Origin: Nostocaceae cyanobacterium CSSed10_463m
GTDB taxonomy: Bacteria; Cyanobacteriota; Cyanobacteriia; Cyanobacteriales; Nostocaceae
Length of the DNA: 5,152 nt
Assembly: GCA_003556955.1 (NCBI GenBank)
Contig: PWQB01000125.1
Span: 1 to 5,152, forward strand
Direction of reading: 5' to 3'
The stretch's first letter is position 1. Each line of letters begins with the position of its first letter. Shown in pieces: positions 1-5,152 of the stretch. The notes beneath the pieces were generated by a model. That model made no database searches and had not been told where the DNA came from. It was given only the letters and a program-made list of their open reading frames with translations. Both the position numbers and the translations under genes were made by a program.

Positions 1-1452
1 TATAACGGAATGTTCACCATGCACGGCACTGTCATGCTGTTTTTGTGGACATTTCCTTCCCTAGTGGGCTTTGCTAACTATCTTGTACCCCTCATGATTG
101 GGGCGCGAGATATGGCATTTCCCCGCCTCAACGCCGTTGCCTTTTGGATGGTGCCGGTAGTCGGAACACTGTTAATGGCCAGTTTCTTAGTCCCTGGTGG
201 TCCCGCCCAAGCTGGTTGGTGGTCTTACCCACCAGTGAGTCTGCAAAACCCCACAGGTAACTTAATTAATGGTCAAGTGCTGTGGTTACTAGCAGTAGCC
301 ATATCCGGCGTATCTTCAATTATGGGGGCAGTTAACTTTGTCACCACCATTGTAAAAATGCGCGCCCCTGGTATGGGCTTCTTTCGGATGCCTTTATTTG
401 TCTGGGCAGTATTTAGCGCCCAAATTATCCAATTATTTGGACTACCTGCACTCACAGCCGGTGCAGTCATGCTACTACTAGACCTGACAGCTGGTACTGC
501 CTTTTTCAACCCCAGCCACGGGGGTAACCCAGTTATGTTTCAGCATTACTTCTGGTTTTACTCCCACCCAGCCGTTTACGTGATCATTCTGCCCATCTTT
601 GGTATATTCTCAGAAATCTTCCCTGTCTACGCCCGCAAACCATTGTTTGGCTACAAAGTAGTTGCCATTTCCTCAATGTTAATTGCCGTAGTCAGTGGTA
701 TTGTTTGGGTACACCATATGTACGTCAGTGGTACACCTGGCTGGATGCGGTTGATATTCATGCTCACCACCATGTTTGTATCCGTACCCACAGGCATTAA
801 AGTATTCGCTTGGGTAGCCACCATTTGGGGCGGTAAACTGCGGCTAGACACAGCCATGCTGTTTTCCCTCGGTGCTTTAATTATGTTCGTCTTCGCAGGT
901 ATCACAGGGATTATGCTATCCTCAGTACCTGTAGACGTACACGTTAATAACACTTACTTTGTCGTTGGTCACTTTCACTACGTTCTCTTTGGCACAGTGA
1001 CAATGGGCTTATATGCAGCCATTTACCACTGGTTCCCCAAAATGACCGGCAAAATGTACTACGAAGGCTGGGGTAAACTGCACTTTTGGTTAACATTCAT
1101 TGGCACCAACCTCAACTTTCTGCCCATGCACCCATTAGGGTTGCAAGGAATGTTACGCAGAGTTTCCTCCTACTCTCCAGAATACGAATTTTGGAACATC
1201 ATCGCTAGCTTAGGCGCATTCCTCTTAGGAATGTCCACCCTACCCTTCATTTTCAACATGGTAATTTCCTGGATGCAAGGCGAAAAAGCCCCCGATAATC
1301 CTTGGAGAGCCATAGGACTAGAGTGGATGGTTTCCTCACCTCCTCCAGTGGAAAACTTTGAACAAATTCCCATCATCATCTCCGAACCCTACGGCTACGG
1401 CAAAACAGAACCCTTAACAGCCAACAACCCTGCACTAAAAAACGCAGAATAA
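1..1452 (+). CDS. ctaD: Heme-copper oxidase subunit I (CtaD/CoxA-like, A2 type), 5' partial
   Basis: This is the catalytic membrane subunit of a terminal respiratory oxidase, which reduces O2 to water and pumps protons. The frame is open to the left edge (codons for Y-N-G precede the first visible Met at 10), so that Met is internal. Helix I is missing; by family length roughly 70-100 residues are lost. Visible ligands are the heme a His at 22-24 (in MHG), the CuB His at 565-567 with the cross-linking Tyr at 577-579 (SHPAVY), CuB His-His at 712-717, heme a3 His at 970-972 and heme a His at 976-978 (GHFHY). The K-channel Lys is at 799-801 and the D-channel entry Asp at 109-111. Tyr-Ser at 559-564 replaces the D-channel Glu, the type A2 hallmark. 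Asn-Asn at 946-951 replaces the usual His-Asp Mg site, and GMLRR replaces GMPRR near 1147-1161. The latter changes suggest an ARTO-like (CtaDII) oxidase, which is inference. It is probably co-transcribed with ctaE. Confidence 0.95.
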   Translation, partial: YNGMFTMHGTVMLFLWTFPSLVGFANYLVPLMIGARDMAFPRLNAVAFWMVPVVGTLLMASFLVPGGPAQAGWWSYPPVSLQNPTGNLINGQVLWLLAVAISGVSSIMGAVNFVTTIVKMRAPGMGFFRMPLFVWAVFSAQIIQLFGLPALTAGAVMLLLDLTAGTAFFNPSHGGNPVMFQHYFWFYSHPAVYVIILPIFGIFSEIFPVYARKPLFGYKVVAISSMLIAVVSGIVWVHHMYVSGTPGWMRLIFMLTTMFVSVPTGIKVFAWVATIWGGKLRLDTAMLFSLGALIMFVFAGITGIMLSSVPVDVHVNNTYFVVGHFHYVLFGTVTMGLYAAIYHWFPKMTGKMYYEGWGKLHFWLTFIGTNLNFLPMHPLGLQGMLRRVSSYSPEYEFWNIIASLGAFLLGMSTLPFIFNMVISWMQGEKAPDNPWRAIGLEWMVSSPPPVENFEQIPIIISEPYGYGKTEPLTANNPALKNAE

Positions 1453-1496
1453 ACCTCCGCGCACCTTTGCGCCTCCCTTAGCGTTCCTCTGCGTTT
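1440..1496. repeat. GC-rich inverted-repeat element between ctaD and ctaE
   Basis: The perfect 9-base arms AAACGCAGA (1440-1448) and TCTGCGTTT (1488-1496) are inverted copies of each other. A smaller hairpin lies inside: GCGCA (1459-1463) pairs with TGCGC (1468-1472) around a CCTT loop. The left arm overlaps the last codons and stop of ctaD. The wording (GCGCAAAGG and CGCAGAGG on the reverse strand) resembles short dispersed repeats that I recall from Nostoc/Anabaena-type genomes. The word GGCGCAAAGG recurs at 4562-4571. It would be transcribed within the operon and could affect mRNA stability or the subunit I to III ratio, which is inference. Confidence 0.55.
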
Positions 1497-1502
1497 AAAA
1501 AA

Positions 1503-1507
1503 AGGAG
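1503..1507 (+). promoter_or_regulatory. Ribosome binding site of ctaE
   Basis: AGGAG, in a run of A residues, lies 11 bases before the ATG at 1519. It supports that start and translation of ctaE independent of ctaD. It immediately follows the repeat element, so the repeat separates the ctaD stop from this site. Confidence 0.6.
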
Positions 1508-1518
1508 AATTTCCCTCA

Positions 1519-2139
1519 ATGGACAGTTCCATTAACTCAGAAGAGTTGCAATTACCTCACCATCACACAGGACTAGAACACGAACACGAACACGACGAAG
1601 AAGGCAACAAAATGTTTGGCTTCATCGTGTTCCTCCTCTCTGAAAGCGTCATCTTCCTGAGTTTCTTCGCCGGCTATATCGTCTACAAAACCACAACTTC
1701 TAACTGGCTACCAGAGGGAGTTTCCGGACTAGAAATTAGAGAACCTGCAATCAACACAGTCATTCTGGTTTCCAGTAGCTTCGTTATTTACCTAGCAGAA
1801 CGCGCCCTACACAAGCACAATTTAAAGGGATTTCGCGTATATCTCGCAGCTACAATGGCAATGGGTAGCTACTTTTTAATAGGACAAGCCATTGAATGGA
1901 GTAACCTAGAATTTGGTTTCACCTCCGGGGTATTTGGTGGAATGTTTTACCTGCTAACTGGATTTCACGGTTTGCACGTTTTCACCGGTATTCTGTTGCA
2001 GTCAATTATTTTAGTCCGTTCTTTCATTCCTGGTAACTACGATTCCGGTTACTTTGGCGTAAATGCCACTTCTTTATTCTGGCACTTTGTAGATGTCATC
2101 TGGATTGTTTTGTTTATCCTCATCTATCTTTGGCAATAA
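1519..2139 (+). CDS. ctaE: Heme-copper oxidase subunit III (CtaE/CoxC-like)
   Basis: This is the integral membrane subunit III of the terminal oxidase. It does not bind the redox metals but stabilises the complex and proton uptake. The protein has 206 residues, the short five-helix form usual in cyanobacteria and type A2 oxidases. Hydrophobic segments lie at about 32-56, 78-97, 105-127, 133-167 and 180-205. Family landmarks are Glu42 in the first helix (FLLSES), the His150/His153 segment TGFHGLHVFTG, and WHFVDV at 188-193 in the last helix. The N-terminal tail is unusually rich in His and acidic residues (His14-16, then alternating His/Glu at 20-25, then DEE). This could bind metal or simply be a charged cytoplasmic leader. 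The AGGAG site upstream fixes the start. The gene follows ctaD by 66 bases and probably ends the operon, since the next gene is on the opposite strand. Confidence 0.95.
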   Translation: MDSSINSEELQLPHHHTGLEHEHEHDEEGNKMFGFIVFLLSESVIFLSFFAGYIVYKTTTSNWLPEGVSGLEIREPAINTVILVSSSFVIYLAERALHKHNLKGFRVYLAATMAMGSYFLIGQAIEWSNLEFGFTSGVFGGMFYLLTGFHGLHVFTGILLQSIILVRSFIPGNYDSGYFGVNATSLFWHFVDVIWIVLFILIYLWQ

Positions 2140-2144
2140 GTTTG

Positions 2145-2178
2145 TGGGGATGCTTCACTTTTTTGGGAGGTGTCCCCA
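2145..2178 (+). terminator. Hairpin, candidate terminator after ctaE
   Basis: TGGGGATGCTTC (2145-2156) can pair with GAGGTGTCCCCA (2167-2178) as a 12-base-pair stem including three G-T wobbles, with a 10-base loop containing a T run. It begins five bases after the ctaE stop and sits between convergent genes, where a terminator is expected. On the plus strand it is followed only by the weak T-rich stretch GTTCTTT, and on the minus strand by no T run. Intrinsic termination is therefore plausible for ctaE but not certain. Confidence 0.45.
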
Positions 2179-2210
2179 GTTCTTTAACCCATACCTGATA
2201 ATTTTCTCAA

Positions 2211-3254
2211 TTATTCACCCCAGCGATACCATTGGCGAAAATTAGTTCCCGCACTGACTGCTAAACCAATTTGATGCTGTGATGATAGCTCATCGTGACC
2301 GCCTTCATTAGCGCCGATGTAATACATCCGCAAACTACCATCATCCATTGGTACTACACAGGGCGTACCTACTGCCCTTGCATCCCAATAACCAGAACCT
2401 TTTTCAGCGTGGGAAAATACGGGGACATCTGTATCTTTTTGCCAATGAATACCATCATCGGAAATTGCTAAACCAATGGAGTGATAACCACTGTTGTTTA
2501 CACCCTCATAAAACATGAAGTATTGTCCGTTGATTTTTAGGACATGACGAGTCCCAATTCCTCTTTCATCAAAGCTTCCTGGCTCCCCTGCTCCTAAAAT
2601 TTGACCGACTTTTTCCCAATGTAAACCATCAGTTGATACTGCTAAACCGACTAAAAAACCTTTTTCTGGGTTGAGGGTATGGTAGTATAATTTCCAACTG
2701 CCATCATCATCACGCAAAACTTGGGGCCAAGCACAAAACAGAGCATCAAATTCACCGTCTTTACCTGTATCGAGAATTGCCCCTTGGTAAGCACCTTCTA
2801 AGCGTACCCAATTGATACCATCACGGGAAACAGCACCACCAGGGCGCATCTGTAAGCCTTTAGCGGCATATTTTCCCATGTTTACAACTTCATGGTTGCC
2901 CCCAAAGTACCACATCCAGTAAAGACCATCGTGAAAGTTGACATTACTCACACCAACATGGGCAGAATCAAACCGATGAGTATCTGGGTGAGGTTCCAAT
3001 ACAGACCCCATTCTTAGTGAACCTTTGACTCGTTCCCAATTCACTCCGTCGGGGGAAATGGCTAAACCACAGCGCCCGGTGGGTAAGTTAATTTGGCGGT
3101 CAAAAGCAGCATCTCGACCGTAGTACCACATTTTCCAGGTTCCATCAGGACAGCGCATGACTTGGGGTGCTGAAACTCTCTCGGAGTCCCACCAGCCTTG
3201 TTTTCCGGGTGCTAAAATTAGACCTGGTTGATTTGGTGTTGTTTGATTAGTCAT
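2211..3254 (-). CDS. Five-bladed beta-propeller protein, glycoside hydrolase GH43/GH32-like
   Basis: The protein has 347 residues and no signal peptide, so it is probably cytoplasmic. The sequence shows five repeats. Each starts with an aromatic-Asp element (Asp23, 96, 170, 229, 291) followed by a strand ending in M-W/Y/F-Y and Gly. Each ends with G-L-A-V/I-S-x-D-G-x-x-W (63-73, 139-149, 203-213, 261-271, and a degenerate copy at 330-342). This layout is that of the furanosidase-like five-bladed propeller fold shared by GH43, GH32, GH62, GH68 and GH130. Proteins of this kind are often labelled glycosyl hydrolase or beta-fructosidase/levanase-like. I cannot assign catalytic residues or a substrate: the WMNDPNG and RDP motifs of GH32 are absent. 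The ATG at 3254 has no clear Shine-Dalgarno site, because a CACAGAGG-type repeat occupies the region just upstream. The gene lies 61 bases downstream of the flavin monooxygenase gene and converges on ctaE. Confidence 0.8.
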   Translation of the reverse strand: MTNQTTPNQPGLILAPGKQGWWDSERVSAPQVMRCPDGTWKMWYYGRDAAFDRQINLPTGRCGLAISPDGVNWERVKGSLRMGSVLEPHPDTHRFDSAHVGVSNVNFHDGLYWMWYFGGNHEVVNMGKYAAKGLQMRPGGAVSRDGINWVRLEGAYQGAILDTGKDGEFDALFCAWPQVLRDDDGSWKLYYHTLNPEKGFLVGLAVSTDGLHWEKVGQILGAGEPGSFDERGIGTRHVLKINGQYFMFYEGVNNSGYHSIGLAISDDGIHWQKDTDVPVFSHAEKGSGYWDARAVGTPCVVPMDDGSLRMYYIGANEGGHDELSSQHQIGLAVSAGTNFRQWYRWGE

Positions 3255-3261
3255 GAGTTAA

Positions 3262-3291
3262 ACGAACCACAGAGGCACAGAGGACACGGAG
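3262..3291. repeat. Short CACAGAGG tandem repeat before the propeller gene
   Basis: Two adjacent copies of CACAGAGG (3268-3275, 3276-3283) are followed by the degenerate copy ACACGGAG (3284-3291) and flanked by AACGAAC. Read on the minus strand this is a CTCCGTG-TCCTCTGTG-CCTCTGTGG element ending 13 bases before the ATG at 3254. I recognise this wording as a widespread intergenic repeat of cyanobacterial genomes. A further CACAGAGG occurs at 3331-3338, inside the last codons of the neighbouring monooxygenase gene. Its function is unknown. Confidence 0.6.
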
Positions 3292-3315
3292 AATTAAGGC
3301 TTTCTTCGGTATTTA

Positions 3316-4482
3316 TTAGGAGTAATTTAGCACAGAGGGATGATATTTGTAGAGCCACTCTTCAAATTCAGCATCACTGACTGAGGCTTGCTGCATCATT
3401 TTTGCCAAATATGTCTCGCTATCAGGTTTATAAGCACGCTTTGCACCGACTGCATTCCGCATCTGTATAATTTGGGTGCGGGGCTTACGACTTTTTTCGT
3501 AATTAGCTAGGGCTGCGGAAATGTTGGGCGTATGACTGAGACATTGGGCTAGTTCCCAAGCATCTTCAAAGGCTGTATTAGCTCCCTGTCCTAATAATGG
3601 AACCATCGGATGGGCAGCATCCCCTAACAGTGTAACTCTGCCTTGACTCCAGTTTTCTAACGGTGGTCTGTCACAAATGGGGCGTTCTACAATGTCTTCG
3701 GCGTTGGTTGCTGCTAATATTTCCTGTACTGGTTCTGCCCAACCTGAAAATTTTTGTTGGATACGAGATTTAACTTCAGCAGGAGTTTCAGCAATTTTTC
3801 CCTCTGGACATAGGGAAGCTGCACTCCAAAATACATAGCCGCTACCTAAGTCGAAGAAGCCAAAAATTTTCCCATCCGGTGCTGTCATGGACATGACTTG
3901 ATGAGGAAGCAGTTTGGAGTGACTGTATTTAATCACAGCTCGCCAAGACATCCGACCAGCATAATCAGGTTCTCCGTCTGCAATCAATATCTGCCTAACT
4001 ATGGAGTTTAATCCATCAGCCCCAATTAATAAATCTGCCTCTACTGTTTTTCCGCCTTCAAAGTAAATTTCTACTTTTTGATCATTTTGCTGAAAATCAA
4101 TGCACCTATGGTCAAGGTGGATGGCTTCAGATGGTAGTTGGGAGGCGAGGATTTCTTGGAGACGTGACCACCTGATTTGTAACATTGGTTGTCCGTATTT
4201 CTCCAGGAGTGTGACTGATTTTTGTCCAATTAATTCGCCGTTGCTTTTGTGCAGTTTTAAGGTTTGAGTTTGGCTACCGGCAGCTTTTAATAGTTCAGTT
4301 ATACCAGGTGTAATTGCTTCAAGACTATGTAAACCATTGGGTACAAGACTTAAACCAGCGCCGACTGGACGCAAAGCACGGGCTTTTTCGTAGACTTGGG
4401 CATTAATTCCCTGTTGACGCAATGCTTGGGCTACGGTTAAACCACCCAGCCCACCACCAATAATTGCTACTGTGTTAAGCAT
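3316..4482 (-). CDS. Group A FAD-dependent monooxygenase (UbiH / salicylate hydroxylase / zeaxanthin epoxidase-like)
   Basis: This is a single-component flavoprotein hydroxylase or epoxidase, expected to use NAD(P)H and O2 to oxidise a small, often aromatic or isoprenoid, substrate. Its 388 residues match the family length of about 380-420. The N-terminal Rossmann FAD site is GGGLGG at 9-14, with the ribose-binding Glu32 at the end of strand 2. The DG motif that contacts both FAD and NAD(P)H is ADGLNSIVR at 155-163. The GD motif is LLGDAAHP at 285-292, followed by GQGANTAFEDA at 298-308. Arg104 to Arg107 sit in the usual IRWSRL segment. No signal or membrane segment is apparent. The substrate cannot be read from the sequence. 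The ATG at 4482 gives the natural N-terminus immediately before the FAD motif; no strong ribosome binding site is visible, and an out-of-frame ATG lies 11 bases upstream. The next gene upstream is a second, broken FAD monooxygenase. Confidence 0.9.
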   Translation of the reverse strand: MLNTVAIIGGGLGGLTVAQALRQQGINAQVYEKARALRPVGAGLSLVPNGLHSLEAITPGITELLKAAGSQTQTLKLHKSNGELIGQKSVTLLEKYGQPMLQIRWSRLQEILASQLPSEAIHLDHRCIDFQQNDQKVEIYFEGGKTVEADLLIGADGLNSIVRQILIADGEPDYAGRMSWRAVIKYSHSKLLPHQVMSMTAPDGKIFGFFDLGSGYVFWSAASLCPEGKIAETPAEVKSRIQQKFSGWAEPVQEILAATNAEDIVERPICDRPPLENWSQGRVTLLGDAAHPMVPLLGQGANTAFEDAWELAQCLSHTPNISAALANYEKSRKPRTQIIQMRNAVGAKRAYKPDSETYLAKMMQQASVSDAEFEEWLYKYHPSVLNYS

Positions 4483-4530
4483 AAATTCAGCATTTTTACT
4501 ATGTAAAACCTATATTGGAGGAACCAACCG

Positions 4531-4571
4531 CCTTCGCGCAGCGTATGCCCCCAGGGCTTTAGGCGCAAAGG
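4531..4571. repeat. Palindromic GC-rich intergenic repeat
   Basis: CCTTCGCGC (4531-4539) and GCGCAAAGG (4563-4571) form inverted arms with one mismatch. Inside them GCCC (4547-4550) pairs with GGGC (4554-4557). The high GC content contrasts with the AT-rich flanks (4483-4520 and 4580-4810). CCTTCGCGCAGCG plus a GCCC/GGGC core resembles the mobile palindromic repeats I recall as abundant in Nostoc-like genomes. It occupies the gap between the two monooxygenase genes and could act as a hairpin in either transcript. Confidence 0.55.
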
Positions 4572-4619
4572 ACACCAAGAAAGAAGATATGCAGTAAATG
4601 AATGATGTCTAATTTTCTA

Positions 4620-5152
4620 TTAAGTAGTAGAGGATTCCTGTTTAGATTTTTTGACTTTGGTTATCCAGTTTTGATATATGTTCAAAATTTCTGAGTAGGG
4701 AGTTGTGGTTTCAAATATTAAATCAATGAGTGAATATGGGAAAACTTTCGGCAAGATTTTGTGCATAGATTTAGCAAAATATTCTCTTAAAATAAATTCA
4801 ATAAATAATCATGTAGATGTGGGGAAAGCATAATCTCCTAATTCTACTAAAGCGTAACCATCTGGTTGACGGCGCATAGTAAATTCTGGTAAAGCATCAG
4901 CTAAGTTATCATGATATTCATCTAAAAGATGATCAAAAATTGTCACATCTTCTAGTGCTGCGTTACAACCTTGACCAATGGAAGAAGATACCGCATGGGC
5001 TGCATCTCCCATAATTAGCACATTGTCACTTTGATGATAATGGCTACAGCGAACTGTTAAAATTTTGGCAATTGGTCTGTCAAGAAATCCTTGCGCGTCT
5101 TCTGTTGTCATTATCTGACCAATTTCGGGAAAGTTTTCTTGAAAAAATGTCA
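4620..5152 (-). pseudogene. Kynurenine 3-monooxygenase-like FAD monooxygenase, 3' end, interrupted by an in-frame TGA
   Basis: This is the C-terminal part of a flavin monooxygenase whose beginning lies beyond the right edge. The frame is open through 5152, so the Met at 5109-5111 is internal. 113 codons are visible before a TGA at 4809-4811. The FAD-binding GD motif (MGDAAHA, from about 5012 to 4992) is followed by GQGCNAALED, by DRPIAKI and VRCSHYH before it, and then by RRQPDGYALVELGDYAFP. This pattern fits kynurenine 3-monooxygenase and its bacterial relatives better than UbiH. After the TGA the same frame stays open for 62 codons to a TAA at 4620-4622 (LFIEFILREYFAK..., then HKILPKVFPYSLIDLIFE). 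This reads as the normal family C-terminus. A single CGA-to-TGA change would explain the stop. The protein is either a truncated product ending at 4809, a pseudogene, or affected by a sequencing error. The substrate is unknown. Confidence 0.75.

Noticed and set aside
273..1379. Minus-strand open frames of 69-100 codons inside ctaD (273-509, 651-953, 1170-1379)
   Set aside because: They lie antisense to a well-conserved subunit I gene, match no family I recognise, and are explained by the codon structure of the plus-strand gene.
2198..2214. ATAATT/AATTAT 6-base-pair hairpin at the end of the propeller gene
   Set aside because: It consists only of A-T pairs, overlaps the stop codon and has no T run, so it is not a credible terminator.
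4482..4530. Possible promoter upstream of the monooxygenase (TTGGTT, 16 bases, TACATA on the minus strand)
   Set aside because: The -10-like element is a poor match and AT-rich intergenic DNA gives such matches by chance.
4809..4811. The TGA as a selenocysteine or programmed readthrough codon
   Set aside because: Cyanobacteria are not known for selenocysteine use, the position is not a catalytic Cys position, no hairpin is evident just downstream, and the following codon is not the leaky CTA context. A nonsense change is simpler.
1..5152. HIP1 (GCGATCGC) sites, CRISPR array, transposase, tRNA
   Set aside because: I looked for these and found none. The lack of HIP1 in 5 kb is not strong evidence against a Nostoc-like origin.

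Overview
The window looks like chromosomal DNA of a filamentous, probably heterocyst-forming cyanobacterium (Nostocales). This rests on the cyanobacterial-type cytochrome oxidase subunits, the moderately AT-rich coding sequence, and short GC-rich repeats of kinds I associate with Nostoc/Anabaena-like genomes between the genes. The genus assignment is an inference; no rRNA or tRNA is present to confirm it.

Layout. The plus strand (1-2139) carries the 3' part of a heme-copper oxidase subunit I gene (ctaD/coxA-like, cut by the left edge). It is followed after 66 bases by a complete subunit III gene (ctaE/coxC-like). The gap between them holds a GC-rich inverted-repeat element and the ribosome binding site of ctaE. 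A subunit II gene would be expected to the left, off-window. Subunit I keeps all heme and CuB ligands and the Tyr-Ser (A2-type) version of the proton channel. At the usual His-Asp magnesium site it has Asn-Asn, which hints at a CuA-less, quinol-oxidase-like complex such as cyanobacterial ARTO.

The minus strand (2211-5152) holds three genes reading leftward and converging on the oxidase operon. From right to left they are: the 3' end of a kynurenine-3-monooxygenase-like FAD monooxygenase, apparently broken by an in-frame TGA with 62 further family-like codons beyond it; a complete 388-residue group A FAD monooxygenase; and a 347-residue five-bladed beta-propeller protein of glycoside hydrolase (GH43/GH32-like) type with five visible internal repeats. 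A 12-bp hairpin lies between the convergent gene sets.

The oxidase genes form one functional unit, respiratory O2 reduction in the membrane. The two flavin monooxygenases are neighbours of the same broad family and may be remnants of a small oxidative pathway. No functional link to the propeller protein can be shown. I see no CRISPR array, transposase or RNA gene, and no clear undescribed system. The most unusual points are the interrupted monooxygenase and the altered metal-site residues of subunit I.
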